Assembly: GCA_022266195.1 (NCBI GenBank)
Contig: WHVY01000008.1
Span: 2,480,001-2,544,000 of the forward strand
From: Tetranychus cinnabarinus
Lineage: Eukaryota > Arthropoda > Arachnida > Trombidiformes > Tetranychidae
Length of the DNA: 64,000 nucleotides
Direction: 5' to 3'
Part shown: positions 14,633-28,418 of the stretch, one piece after another
How positions within the stretch are numbered: position 1 is the first letter of the stretch
Layout: each line of letters begins with the position of its first letter
Translations under genes and position numbers: made by a program
Notes under the pieces: model-generated
Database searches by the model: none
Told to the model about the DNA's origin: nothing
What the model saw: only the letters and a program-made list of their open reading frames with translations

Positions 14633-15755
14633 TTCTCAACAAGCCCCTTTTGCCTCCAACAGATTCAAGCAACTTTCAACTTCTTTCATAGCTTTTGTTC
14701 ACAATCGACAAAAGAGTGAAAATTGATTGAACAAAAACAACATCAAACAGCATTATAACAAACAAGAGTGCAAAAGCTCTCTTGTTTGTTACACTTAATG
14801 TGTCTCTACCTCTCTACCTTGTCCCTTACCTCGTCTTACCTTTCTTCCCTTTGCCAACCTGCAAACTGAGCCATTTTGTTAACCTGCACCAAGCAAACGC
14901 TATTTAACTTTTTACCTTTAGTAAGCGCAAAATAATGCCTTTACTTTAGTCAAGAATCATTTTCAATTAACCTTTTTGCTTTCCTTCCATTGTTGTATTA
15001 TTATAATATTATTATTATACTCTTCACATTCAAGTGACTTTTACCTTCTTACATTTCACATTTTATTATACAGTTGTGTTTTTGTGCGGCAATCCATTGA
15101 AGAAAAGCGCTCTCGCATTGGCAACCTTAAAAATATCATTTCCAACTTAATTCATCCTTTTTATTCATTCATTCATTCATTTTTCTCCTTGTTACACTTT
15201 TATAAACCATCATCTTTATCACCACTAATCATTACAACAATCATAATCATTTACACACAAAAGGTGAACACCTTGATGACACTTAACTTTACACTTTAAC
15301 AAAAAGATGATTACATTTGATTTGGATTACAATAAACAAAGCAAAAGGTAAAATGTTAACAATAACTTTTTTCACCCAACTGTCAACAATCACCTAAATA
15401 ATCAAAATTCAAGTAAAAATACAGAAATGAAAAGCTGATTCGCATAAAAATGGTTCAATCATTTTCATTACTAATTGTAAAGATTCAATTAATTTCAACA
15501 TTACATTCATTAGCAATCAAATTGCTGATGAATCAATTTGATCCGTTTCATGTTTAAAAAGTGAACTCAGATTAAAAAATCAAACATGAAAAATATTGAT
15601 TTTCCCTGTTTTACATGGAAAGTTGATCAATAAAAAGAGTCGATTGTTTCTCTCTATTAAATTAATAATCATTTTGTAATAATTTAAAACACACAACATG
15701 ACGTGAACAATGATGATGACGATAAATTGTAATCATATATCGTGAAGATAATAAT

Positions 15756-15775
15756 GGAAGAAGAAGAAGAAGAAA
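15756..15775. repeat. GAA triplet microsatellite
   Basis: A short GAA run about 600 bases upstream of the FoxB start codon. It is the most gene-proximal of the upstream triplet tracts. Confidence 0.85.
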
Positions 15776-15919
15776 AATCTTCAAATGATGAGCAAATGAG
15801 CGAAGATGAAAAAAAAGATGAAATCCTATATAATGAATACATGGTCTGATGAATGATGAAAATGGATGATGATAAAGATGAGGATAACGGGGCGGTTTCC
15901 AGCATTTTCATTGGTTAAC

Positions 15920-16365
15920 TTTGAATAACTTTGTTCTCCCTCAATTTTCAGTTTTCACCGTTTCTTTCATCTTTTATCATCACATCATCCATTGCCTTCT
16001 CTCACTCTTGTCTCTCTCTTTCCATTCAAACTCCTCCTTTATCATCCTCCTTCAACTTGAAACCTCTCTCTCTTCCCTTTCTCTCTCTTACTGTCTTCTC
16101 TGTCTTTTGGTGTCGGTCGAGGGAAGAGAAGAAAGTCGAGAAAAAAAAAATGTTTTTACGATAAACTTACAAATGAATACATGTTTACAAGTTGTGTTTA
16201 CTTATAGCAAGTTATTGAGTGTGTTCACAGTGTGCTTTTTGTTGATATAGTTGAGTGTATTCAGTGTCGATGGATTAACATCAATGATTGTTTAACGTTA
16301 ATCTTGTTCAACATCTTCAACATCAAAGTCTCTTGTGGTTTGGTTTGCGCTTTTAAACTGGTGAC
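15920..16365 (+). promoter_or_regulatory. Probable FoxB promoter and 5' leader
   Basis: The stretch just before the FoxB start codon changes texture. About 15,960-16,125 is strongly pyrimidine-rich (CTCTCTC, CTTCCC), and it is followed by ordinary AT-rich sequence to the ATG. Several upstream ATGs with short frames occur, for example ATG-TTT-TTA-CGA-TAA at 16150. If transcription starts before them, the leader carries upstream open reading frames. No clear TATA box is visible, so the start site cannot be fixed from sequence. Confidence 0.4.
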
Positions 16366-17619
16366 ATGCCGAGACCCGGAAGGTCTACTTATGGTGATCA
16401 AAAGCCTCCTTACTCGTATATAAGTTTAACTTTTATGGCAATCCAATCTTCGGGTGAAAAAATGTTGACTCTCAGTGATATTTATAAATTTATTATGGAT
16501 CGGTTTCCTTATTATCGGAAAAACACTCAACGCTGGCAAAATTCGTTGAGGCACAATTTATCGTTCAACGATTGTTTCATCAAAATACCTCGACGTCCTG
16601 ATCGTCCTGGTAAAGGTTCCTATTGGGCTTTACACCCGTCTTGTGGGGACATGTTTGAGAATGGAAGTTATCTGAGGCGAAGGAAAAGGTTTAAACTGCC
16701 CAAGAGTATTAAGGAGGCCATGGCTGATGCTAAACACTATCAGAGTACCATTGCTGCGGAAAACATGAAGCTCAGGTTAAATGGTATTGAAGATTCACCG
16801 GATCGATCACAGGATCGCTCGCAAGATCGTTCTCCTGATCATTCACCTTTAGCTCAACACCAGCCACATCATCATTCCCACCATCACCAGCAACCTCACC
16901 CATTGTCCTTTCAACATTCCCTTCAACATCAACTGCAACACCAATTGCAACACCAACTTCAACATCAACTTCAACTGCAACCCCAACCGCGACCTCAACT
17001 GTCGCTATCACTGCAACCACCTCCAGGTCCACCGCATCATCAACATCACCATCATCTTCCTGGATCCCATTCAACATCCAGTAATACCAATCCTGGATCA
17101 AGTCCATCTCATCCTCATCATCCTCATGCCCATCACCCACTACTTCATACTCATGGTTCACCCAGTCTGGCTCATCCTCATGCTCATCCAGGCAACACTC
17201 CTCACCCTCATCCACTCAGTTCACTGGGTCTAAGTGCTGTGCAAGCAGCCGCTGCAGCAGCCGCAGCAGCAGCAGCAGCCGCAGAAGCTAGTGTCGCCTC
17301 ATCGGCAACCACATCATCGTCACCCTCTTCATCAACCTCATCATCGTCTCTAGTTACCGACAATTCAACACCATTGAGTAGACTGAACGCTCTTCACCAT
17401 TATCTTCATCATCATCCACTTCCACTCACCTCACTTCATCCACCTCCATCATCAACATCATCTTCATCTGTTGTCTCTTCGTTAACCAATAAAAAATCGT
17501 TCAGCATTGAACATCTCATTGGACCCGACAAAGTAAAAGAAAAGTCATCTTCGCTCACAGATTTCATCATTTGGTTACACTTATCATCACCTTTCTTCAA
17601 ATCTTCCTCATCATTCTGA
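16366..17619 (+). CDS. FoxB: Forkhead-box transcription factor, FoxB class
   Basis: This is a 417-residue nuclear DNA-binding regulator. The N-terminus MPRPGR-TYGDQKPPYSYISL, with the forkhead domain starting at residue 13, is typical of FoxB proteins (Drosophila fd96Ca/fd96Cb, vertebrate FOXB1/2). The domain runs to about residue 111 and contains recognition helix NSLRHNLSFNDCF and wing-2 basic patch RRRKRFK. After it come low-complexity tracts: a Gln/His-rich region (about 165-225), His/Pro-rich sequence, a 13-residue alanine run near 294-306 and serine runs. FSIEHLI at 379-385 fits an eh1 (Groucho co-repressor) motif, so a repressor activity is inferred. The frame is intronless here and ATG at 16366 is the obvious start. 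The last ~30 residues are less certain: a GTAAAA after GPDK could be a donor to an exon I cannot find. In other animals FoxB acts in ectodermal and neural patterning. Confidence 0.93.
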   Translation: MPRPGRSTYGDQKPPYSYISLTFMAIQSSGEKMLTLSDIYKFIMDRFPYYRKNTQRWQNSLRHNLSFNDCFIKIPRRPDRPGKGSYWALHPSCGDMFENGSYLRRRKRFKLPKSIKEAMADAKHYQSTIAAENMKLRLNGIEDSPDRSQDRSQDRSPDHSPLAQHQPHHHSHHHQQPHPLSFQHSLQHQLQHQLQHQLQHQLQLQPQPRPQLSLSLQPPPGPPHHQHHHHLPGSHSTSSNTNPGSSPSHPHHPHAHHPLLHTHGSPSLAHPHAHPGNTPHPHPLSSLGLSAVQAAAAAAAAAAAAAEASVASSATTSSSPSSSTSSSSLVTDNSTPLSRLNALHHYLHHHPLPLTSLHPPPSSTSSSSVVSSLTNKKSFSIEHLIGPDKVKEKSSSLTDFIIWLHLSSPFFKSSSSF

Positions 17620-20600
17620 GGTTTCATAGATTCCCATTCAATCAACACCGTGTTCAATATTCAATGTACAACTTTTCTCTTTAATTAAAGGAAATTGGAT
17701 TTAAATTTTCTCTCAATTCTTTCCAATAGATAAATAAGTTCTAAAGGTAAATGATTGGTTTCCATTCAGTTTCAAGAACTTTAATTTTTCTCATTTCCAT
17801 AGAGTTTCATTGGAAACAATAAAAATAAGAAAAGCAAAACAAGCAAATCTCCTTGATTTTTGCCTCAAATTTTAGGACAAAAGTTCATTATCTCAATTCA
17901 TCTTAAGATCAGCTCTTTGAAAATGCAGTCAAATGAATTCCTATTGAGTCCTATTGAGTTGCTACAAAATTTCAAGCAAAATGTCTTCAAAGTTGTACAT
18001 TAATATTGAACACGGTTTAACTTTCAATTGCAACTCTCAATCTATTCTTGTCGCAATTCAATACCGAACAATCTCAACACTGATTACAATAATGACAAAC
18101 TGAATGAAACTGAATGACACTTTGCTCGACCCAATGTCATAACCTATTTTGAACCTAAAAAGTGAAGAATCCTTGAAATCCTTTCACCTCATTTCAAACT
18201 GTTTTATATTAGATTCATCAAGTCAACCAAATGAACACAAAAAGTGTAATCACAACTAAAATAATCAACTCTAATTAAACCTTGATTTAGCTTGTTTCAA
18301 TCAGCTTCAGTCAACATGAAGATGAATAAACTTGTAAAATACTTGATAAAATTCTTAATATTATTTGATTCTCTCGTATAAATATAGATGTATATAAATA
18401 TATGATGTATAACAACGAGTAAAAGAGTAAAAAAACACACAAATTTGGTGAAAAAAAAGTTCATTTCATTTGTTAATGAAAGCAGGTTGAATCAATTGAA
18501 ACACAATCAATCATTTTCCATCTTCTTCTTTCATCATCATTTTCATCGATCAACACCTTCCTTAAAATTATCGCTCGCCGAACCAAAGAAAAATGTTGAG
18601 ATACAAAAAAAACAACAACAAATGAACTGAATCCGCAAACTGAACATTTATTGAACAACTTGAGATGATTAGACGCTTTACCAAGTTACATTCAGTTTCG
18701 CCTTTTGCTTCTTCCGTTCAAATGGTGTAACCTGTTAATTATGAGGGATTCAGTGACATTTAACCACAACAGGATGATGATGATAATGATGATGAAAGCC
18801 GAGAAAAGGTTTAGTTGATTGAATAAAAGTGCGTCAAGTGAGTAGCAACCAGTTTTGCCATCTTTTGATCCTCATCTATTAACATGCTTTTTAACATTGT
18901 TAACATTTTAACGTGATGTTGATATCAAAGAGGATCAAGGAAGAGGTTGAACTTGATGTTATTGTAACCACAAATTGTTACCTCAATGAGAGGATGAAAA
19001 AGGCGAAACAGGAGATGATGATTATTATTACATGAAAAGGTGAGAGAGAGGAGGACGAGAAGGCGGAGTGGTTCGCAAAAGAAACGATCAACTTGAACAC
19101 AAGTTGAACCATCAAGATAATGATGATGATTGACAAAAGCAAGAGAAGAAGAAGAGAAATGAACATTTCTCTTCAAACAAAAAGGCTTATCATTAGATTA
19201 CCTGTTTAAATGTTGTTTTTGTTGAACAAAAAGAAGCTCAAAATTTGATTATTATTCTCATCATCATCATCATCATTATTGTCATCATTATTGTTGTCCT
19301 TTGTGAATCTTTACATTTTCACAGTTTCTAACTAAATCAACCAACAGTGTTATTACATCCCTGTTTAACATGAAACCTATCATTTAAAATAAACCATGAA
19401 TCGTCACTCTAATAGTTTTTTTGTCAAATTTTCTGAGAAAATTCATTTTCTCCTTTTCTTTCCTTCAAAGGGTACATTCATTGAGCCAGCATCAGACTTA
19501 ACTTGAGATTCAAGTCAATTGACTATTTGATATGAAACGTTTTACTGATCAAAATTTGAACTCATTTCGCTTCTGAATAGTTTGATGTTTCAATCATATT
19601 TTGTTTCAACTTGTATCGTTTAAAAATGTCACTCAAGATTGAAGTTAGTTTAGCAAACAAACTGAAATTTGTTTTTTATCCTATTATTTGGGTTACCATT
19701 ACTGGTTTCATTGTTGAGTCTATATTTACTTTATAGCAAAGGCCAAAACTGCGCAGTAACATTAAGGGATAAATTGAAACTCAAAGAACCAAAAAGTCGA
19801 AGCATTTTACTGCTCAATGGAAGCATCAAAGGTCTCACTTGATTGGCTGTAACCAGTAATTTGATAAACACGCAAGTAGACTTGATGATTACGTCTATTC
19901 ACAAGGCTTAACATTAGAGGTAACAACTTGTAGCCACTTGAAAAGTCGCCTCAACACAAAAGCCGAATGTCCAAAAATTAGCCTTTTCTTCTTGCTCTCC
20001 AATCTGTTCAAGATCATTTCGACTCTTCACTTTGCCAACTGCTATTACACACAAAAAAACTGAAAATTTCAGGTTAATTCAAATGTTAGACAAATTGAAA
20101 GCTTTGGTAATGAACTTGAAATTGACATTAGTGAACATTTGAAACTTTTAAATAAAACTGTTTCTTCAATATTGACATAAAAGCTCTGAATGAGAAAATC
20201 TGGAAAATTGAAGGAAAAGAAGAAATAAAATCAATATTATTAGTTAATAATGATGTTAAACATTTTCTTAAATTTACTAAAATAATTGGACAATTTGACC
20301 GTCTAGAAGCCCGAAACTGTTGAACTTTCAATTGATTTTTCACTTTTCATGGTAAATAGTATTTGGCTTCTTGCTTTTTTATACCATTTTTACCTTTCTT
20401 TTCATAGCTTTTTATTGTCTTTCAAACACTCTTTCCTTGGTTCACATCTATTGAACTTTTCATTTTATGAACCATAGATTGAAATTCACTGGCAAAAAAA
20501 CTATTAACTTACCAAACAATCAAATATTGATTAGTTTGCACAGTTTCTTTCAATAATAAACTTGACTTACCCGTAATAAGTGATAATAATAACATCATAA

Positions 20601-23600
20601 TAACATAATAATAATAATAATGATAGAGCATAATAATGGCATAATAAGGCGCAGAAACACACAATAATTTGTTGAAACAACATAAGCTTTTTGTTTTTTG
20701 TTTCAAACGCCAATAGTTTTATGTTTAGTCGGTAAAGGATTATCGATGTTCAACATAAACGATCCACTTAATGTTCCGTGATTTTAGGTCATCATTGAAC
20801 TGATAAAATCTTCAATTTTTGTCCGATAATTCAGACAGAGAGCTGAAAGGCTTACTTCATGTTTAATGTTAATAAATGCACTTTAAATGATAATCCTTGA
20901 GTTTTGGGAAAACAAATTAACTTTAAAAAATTAACATTAACAATGTAACTTTATTTTCATCTTTTCACCATTTCAAAGTTTCTAAACATTTCTGATCAAC
21001 ACTTAATTTGTCAAGATTCCGAGTCAAGTCATCATTGGAAGTTAATGTTTCAATCAATTTGATACAATTTTCTGTAATATATTCAAATGGTTTGAAAGTG
21101 TTCAAATTTTATCATCCAAATCTCATGTCAATCAGTCAAAGAGAAACTCGATTCTTGTTCAACTTGAACTAGGAATTAGTTGAAACAACCTTCATCCATC
21201 CTAGCCTAACCCTGTGATTTTGAATAATTTTTACGACTCAACATGCAATGAGAATTACAAATTTAATCCTGAGTTTTGATTGCAATATTAAAGTGGCTCA
21301 ACTTAGACGTCAATTTATATTCAAATGAGCTGCAAAACTGGTAAACAATTAGCAAACAAATAAGTGTAAAGTAAATTAAATGACTTGTAATAACAATAAA
21401 CAATTTTGTTTCAATGTTTTATGTTAAAAACTGAAAAGGCGAAAAAAAGGAATGAAATTGCACACCTTAAGGTGAAGCGGCAAATGCTGTGAAATGTGTT
21501 CCAATGACCAAAATGGCATTCAAATTGTCTTGAATAATTTTCAATTAACGTTCAATTTGAAAGTCATTTCAAGCCCAACCCGAGTAATAATAGCAAAATT
21601 ATTTAGCCTAAGGTTCAATTTGCTTCTGCCTTTTGTCTCTCACCTTTACCTTAATCAATCAACATTCAGCTGCTAACATTTCCCCTTGTTGTTGTCTTCA
21701 AACTGTTTAATTCAATTATTGACAAAAGGTTAATCAATTATGAAAAGCGACCCGAAAACAGTCAACAATCTAAAGTAATCACAATTAGAATGAAAAATAA
21801 TGGCAAAACCCAAAAACAAAACCAGATTAATGTATGAAGAGAATCCAAATTTTTTAAACATTTTTCTCTCTTTTCCATTGCAAAGTCCACTTTCCTGTTT
21901 CAAAATATTGATCTTAATTATTGATCGTTTACCTGTTAATGATTTCATTGATAATGCTTTTTGCAAATAAATTTGTAACTCAATCGAAACTCGATTTGTT
22001 CAAAGCTTTTGTTACTTTTGTTCCCTTTGATTGATGAATTTAATGGATTCCTTTGCCATTATTAATGTTATCATTAACATTTGCCTTTCATTGACCAGCA
22101 CTTTTTGTCCTCTTGTTATATTCAAAAATTTCATTCCTCATTTGATCATTTCATGAGTAAATATTGATTCGAGGGAAAGCAAAATGTTAATATTAAAATC
22201 GATGAATTACTCTTTTCAATTGATTGTTTTCACTTTTCATGAGACAAGATTCGAATCACGTTCAATTGTAAATCCATTTAGAAGGTGATTTGTTACAATT
22301 GTTACAATTAGTTGATTGAAGGCAAAAGACAATTGTAATCATTTTAATTGAAATTAAGTGATGAAACGTGAAATGATCAAAAGACGAAAAAGAAAGAAAA
22401 AGTTTCCCGAAAAAATTGATTCATCAAAAATAGCAATTGAAATGAATTGCAAAATGAAATTAATCATTTTAAACAACAAATTTACATTAAAAAAACTAAT
22501 TAGTTATGAATAATGAAACATTTTACATCAATTTGTTCATTTTCATCTCTTCTTTCAAATCAATTGTCAAACTTTGATACTTTAAAGGTGTCATAATGAT
22601 CAGCTTAAGGAGTGAAAAGATGTTACATGAACATGATCAGGATGAACATCAGGAAAGGTTGTGTGAAAGTAAAATTGACAGCAAATTGCTTCAGGCTGAG
22701 ACAAAATGTTTGGTTCAACAAAATGATTTACCAAAAGGCAAAGGTTAATAATTTAAGCTAATAATAGGAAACCAATGGAAAGGTACGCCTTTTCAACTAG
22801 TTCAGGTATTACAAGGTATTCCTGTTTATTCATCCATAGACATGTGTTCAATGTAATCAATGTTATATTAACATGTTTCAGCGTTTCTCTTCCTTTATTG
22901 CAATTGTTGCTTTCAATTAATACTTGGCTCTCATCACGAGTAACACGTACAAGTTAACATTTTCAATCCTCTTTTTGTTGCCTTTTTGCGCCAATCATCA
23001 ACATTGGCTCAACCTATCAACGGAAGTAATTGTTAACAATTTAAAGATTTGGTTAACAATAAAAAAGGTACAAAACAAAAGGTAACGCGAATTAGGTCAG
23101 TAAATTGGCCATTATTGTTGTCTTCAATTTTTCACGTTTACTTCAGAGACTCGCGTTTTAAACATTATTTATGTTATTAAAACAAATAATCGTCTTCAAC
23201 AACTTGCATTAACAATTAACAATTTGCTTTGCAAAAGGCGCTTTTCATTAATAACATCATTAACTGTAAATCATTAGCTTTTTGTAACCATTTTCAGTTT
23301 TTAAGTTTACTATTAACGAAAAGGAAAAATAACTTTCAAGATTTTGATCAATTCACGGATTTAAACAATCTTTTGCATTTCAAGTTATATCTGTTGAGTT
23401 ATTAAGGAAACAAACAGCAAATGATCGATCTGAATAATGATACAGATTGTCGTGAATCGCACGTTCGATTTGCAAACAATTTGAGAGTCAATCATCTGAG
23501 CAAACAAAAGTCCAGAAATCAGTTTATCTAGATAACTGTACTTGCTTTATTTAGCCTATTGATTCTGTCTATCAGCGTTGAAATTCATCTGAAAAGCCTC

Positions 23601-26307
23601 AAGTCAACCGATTTCCATTAGGAAAATTTTACACTAAATTTGTCCCAAATCAATGTACAAATCTATCAAATCTATCATTAAATTTGAAAACACCTTTTAT
23701 TGAATGAACAAACAGTCGCGTTGACAATTGGAAGCTTTGTCGTTGTTTGCAAAATATTGTTATATTGTTACATTTATATACTTTTTTGTATCAAACCAAT
23801 TGTTTTGAACAAATAACTTAATGATACATTCAAGTTAATCATCATTAATGAAATTTCAATTCTCTAACATTCTATTGATACAATTGCGTTCAAATAAGAT
23901 ACAAAATCCCTGAACACAAGAGTGTTATCAATACAATGTAATTGGTAATTACAGTGAAATTAGTAACGACTACCAGAAAACAGTTTCAATTGTAAGCTAA
24001 CCATTTCCAGTAAAAGCAAGAACCAAATTATCGTATAAAATCAATTTCATAAGTTTCTCGGTTGAAATTAAATTCATTTTTACGAATGAAAGAAATGTTT
24101 GGATCTCTTTTTCATCGGTGTATTTAAATAGTTGCAAATTGCAATGTTTTGCTCTCTTAATTGAGCCTTCAAGAGCAATTTCAGGTCAATTACCATTGCG
24201 ATTGTTTTCATCTTGAAACAAACCCAAACGATCCCATAAGCGCTATTTTGACACTTTGATTATTAGGATTCCGACAAAGAGCTTTTTCTTTTCGTTTTTA
24301 CCTTTTTCTTCCCTTCTCAACCCTGACATTGAATCTTGACTTTGGCCTGAATTGAAACAGCTTCATGAGATGCTGAAAGTTGCTCAAAATATTGAGTTGA
24401 GTTAATTTTGATGGATCAATCACAGTAAACTTTGGGTTGGTTATTTGAAAAGTTATCTTCAACTAATCTTCTTATAAAAATGTTCCTCTGAAGATGAGCT
24501 TCAATTAGGTACGCTTGTATTTGGAAGGTGAACAATCACTGAAATGATTTCTCATCATTTCTTGAAGATGATCAAGATGATGAAGATAATATGAAAACAA
24601 TCCAGACTTTCCATGGTAACTTGATACTAATACGCTACGCTTTTCATACGCTTATCAATCTTGCATTATCCAACCATTTCAAGTGTTCAACTTTAGATTT
24701 GTAACATTCCTCAAATGCACTGTTCTGTCCAAACCTGTATCTTAATACACTTGGACCATCGTTTAATCTGAAAGGAGGAGTTAAACCTTTTCGCGTTTCA
24801 ACTGAATTAACTTGTCAAAAGTGAATCAAGCCGGTTAACCTGCGACCAGAAATTACCAAATAAACCAATTTTCGCCTCGCATTTTCAATTAATTGCATTC
24901 TAATTTTGAGTAAAAATAGCTTCAGGCTTCTTCTCAGAATCTCGCCATTGTTTGGTTAATTCAAGTTAAGATTCATTCATCTGATTCACAGTAATCTTTG
25001 ATTGTATTTGGTAAAGTTAAACAATCGGTAAAACAGTTGTTTAGCAACCTTTCAACTTCAACTCTATCCAAAGTTTCATCAATTGATGAATGAATTTGAA
25101 ATTTCACAGTCAATTCTGATCAATTGGTAACCGGTTTCATTGGTTCATTCAGTGAATGATTGATAATCACTTGGAATCACTTGATTACGGAGTCGTTTCA
25201 TGCTCACTGTTTCTGGACAATCAAGTGATCAATTGCAATTTACAATCAATGACAATTTTATCCTAAAAAACGATTTTGATAATTTTACAAAATATTGATG
25301 TCAGTTGAAATTGACTTATTTAAGTGAAACAATAACATTTTTTAATTGCTATCAATCCTGGGATTCGATATCAAAAATTAAACATTTATAAATGACGTCA
25401 ATTGAAAGGACAGTAAATCACAACAATAAAGTCGATAATATTGGTTATCAATTAGCTAATTGAATTGTAAAACATCAAAATTGAAGCCAAAAAATGGAAA
25501 ATTGAAATTTTGCGAAAAAATCATTTTCTGTTGAATTGATTGTTGAAATCAAATCTTTTAACGATTTTTTTTGCTATTGAATGTTACATTGGAAACATTT
25601 AACCATTCCTTAAATTATGAACGCTTCTTAATGGTTTAATTTGATTGCAAATATTTAATTGAATGTAAACACGATCAGAAAAAATATCAATTTTCTTGGT
25701 AAAATGTTAAAAGCAAACAACATTTTGTTGACTTTTTTGTTACCTTTTTCAGTATTTTTGTCACATTTAACAACAGCTTTAAATTGACCGAAAAATACAA
25801 TCATTTTATGTAAATTACTCAATTAATCAATATTTGATTTAAATAATAACAAACACCTTTCTGTCATTAGATTTTGACTTTTCATGTGAAAACATTGCAA
25901 ATGAAACATTGGCAAGGTTTCAATGGGAAACAATTTGATTACAAAAATATACTTAATTGTAAATATACAGTTAACTACATAAACAAATTGACATGATAAA
26001 ATGTTGATATAACAAAATTGGGAATGAAAACTAATTTCAATATATCAATATTAATATTACCATGGTTACATTGGTTACAATTTAAACTATTAATTTGAAC
26101 CAGAAAATGGTTTAACCAGAATGATGAGTAAATAGTGTGCTTTTTTGGCTGGGCAATTCAATTCGTGATTAGTTATCATTACAAAGGTAACATTAATTAA
26201 ATTACACTGAAAATGGACAGAACTTTCACTGTTTCTGTTTCCTTTTTTATATCCACTGGACATTTTCACACACAAGAAATGAATGAAAAAGGTTTATTAT
26301 TATCATC

Positions 26308-26334
26308 AGAATCATTAGAATCATTAGAATCATT
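26308..26334. repeat. Nine-base tandem repeat
   Basis: AGAATCATT is repeated three times in a row and followed by decayed units (AATATCATT, TTAATATCAT). It is a minor simple repeat in intergenic DNA. Confidence 0.85.
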
Positions 26335-28403
26335 AATATCATTTTAATATCATATCTTTTATTGGTTCAATGAGTTTAGTTACAATGTAATTGGTAACAT
26401 TGCAATAATTTGTTTTGGATAGTCTTTTTTTAACCAATTCTGGTAACCAAGCAGAGTTATCAATTTAGTACAAATAATGTCTCCATATTTGAATGGCCAT
26501 TTGACAGGATTATAGTTTGAACACTGGATATTTACTGGTTAATATGATGATGAGTAGTATGGTTATGATGATTACTATGATTAGCTTGATTAAAATGGTT
26601 GTAATTATTGCAAGGGAACATTGGTTACCTTGTATTTGTATGAGAATTATTTAACTTTTGTTTTTTTGGGTTTACTTTTTGTTTCTCGGCTTACCTTTTG
26701 TTTCACTCTGGTTTTAATTAGAGTTTGGAAGCTTCTTTTTGTTACAATATTAACATTATTATTATAGTTATTATTGTCACTGACCAATCACTTTATAATG
26801 GAAGATATAAATTGTATAAATTTAACTCCACCTTTGATTATCTCGTTTTATTTTAACATCTATATTTTTTTACCTTTAATATTTGGTTTTGCTTTTTACT
26901 CCAAAGTCTGGTTTATAAACTGAATATTTTTTGTTGATGTTGATACAGTTGTTGAAATAAAATCCAAAGAGTTAATTATCTGGATAGAGTTGATAACGAT
27001 GATAAGTTGCAAAAATAGATAAGAAAATAATTATTTTGTGAAACATTCAAAATTTTTTGTTTCTTTTGTCTATCACGATCGATTAATTGATTGACTAATT
27101 GATAGATCGACCTATTTGGGATTGGATCGGATTTAGGTATCTTTCATCTGATCTTGATCTGTAAACATATGAGTTACATTGAAATTGTTGCAGTAATTGC
27201 CAAATGGTATTTGTATTAAGTGAAGAAAAAGGTTGAAAATTAAAATATGTGAAAAATGTGTAAACTTAATTTGCAAAATGTTAAACGATGAAGTATTATT
27301 GATCATTATTATTATTGATGCGTAAGTATCTAGAGGTGAAAAAAGAAACACCTTGGTTTATCTTTTACTTTTCGTTTTTTCTTTCTTTGCAGGCTAACTC
27401 TGGTGTGATTATTGTTTACTGGTTAAAGATGAGCAAGATGGCAACGAACAAGATGAACGAAAATGGGATTGACTGTTGGCTGTTGTTTATTTTAAATTGA
27501 ACTATGTTAACCCCTGCTATGAAAACAAGACAACCCTCAAGGTGAGATGTGAAAGTTATTGAGGCTTGAGGCTTTTTCATCTTTCCCTCTCATTTCTAGT
27601 TGTTTCTTCATCATCTTCATCATTTTTGAGCTTCATCGATATAACACAATCTAACTTGGTTAAAGCTTTGCTTGTTGTTCAAAAAACGGCCAAGAATGCG
27701 ACTTAGAGAGGACAGAAAAGAAGATGATGAAGGAAAAGAAGAAGAGAAAGAAAAACCTTGTAACTTACCAATTGATTAACTTTGACTTTTTACAGGTTAA
27801 CTGTTAGCTTGTAAACTGTAGGGAGCCAACTGCGAAAGTGAGAAAAATGAGGATACTTATTTCACCTTTGAGATGACCTTAGGTCAAGTAAAGAAAAAAC
27901 AAACTAAAGGTAAGAAACTATTAAAATAGAGTAATAGTTTGTTAGTTAGCTATTACTATTATCATCATGACGATTATTTGCTATGTTAACAAAATACTTT
28001 TGAAATTATAAAATGAGGTAAGAAGAGGAAGAAAGAGGTAAGAGGATAAAAAGCTAAAGATGTAAAAGAGCTTTAGACTTTTGAATGTGAACGTCAATTT
28101 GATCGTTAAAATGGTTTACATTGTAAGTTGTAAAAAAGACTGAAGATGGTGATTCAGGATGAGGATAAAAGAAGATTGTGGATACAGATGAAAACAAAAA
28201 CAAAATTGAAAAGCAAAAAGACGTTTTAACATCACTAGTAGATTATGATGAGTAGCTATAGTAACTAACTGGGAAGTTGAGTCAAGTAAATGATGATAAT
28301 AATAAGTGAAAAAAAAGAAAGGGCAAAATGATTAATAGAGTGGGAAGGTTAACTAAAGGTATTTATTTAAGGTTCGTTTTAGATACTAGTCGATATTGCT
28401 AGT

Positions 28404-28418
28404 GTCCAAAGTTTGGAC
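28404..28418. repeat. Perfect 15-base palindrome
   Basis: GTCCAAA-G-TTTGGAC is perfectly self-complementary around one central base and follows a CTAGT...CTAGT pair. It could bind a dimeric factor, but a chance occurrence cannot be excluded. Confidence 0.5.

Larger units (their letters stand above)
1..15919. other. Gene-poor region upstream of FoxB
   Basis: I see no supported gene here. The open frames are short, often begin at non-ATG codons, and read as low-complexity AT-rich or triplet-repeat translations with no family signature. The stretch holds a CA repeat near 4083, several TTC/GAA tracts (about 4274, 13954, 14320, 14608 and 15756), a compact hairpin at 7458-7498, a degenerate direct repeat at about 9890-10390 and a hairpin at 13250-13298. 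Its position next to a single developmental transcription factor suggests distal regulatory DNA. That is inference from gene layout; no individual enhancer can be called from sequence alone. Confidence 0.6.

Noticed and set aside
16772..17215. 147-residue minus-strand frame opposite FoxB
   Set aside because: It is the antisense of the His/Gln/Pro repeats, giving an Asp/Glu/Val-rich translation with no independent features.
21888..21899. ACTTTCCTGTTT, matching 12 bases of the MITE end
   Set aside because: The match stops before the outer TIR bases and no partner end is nearby, so it is probably coincidence.
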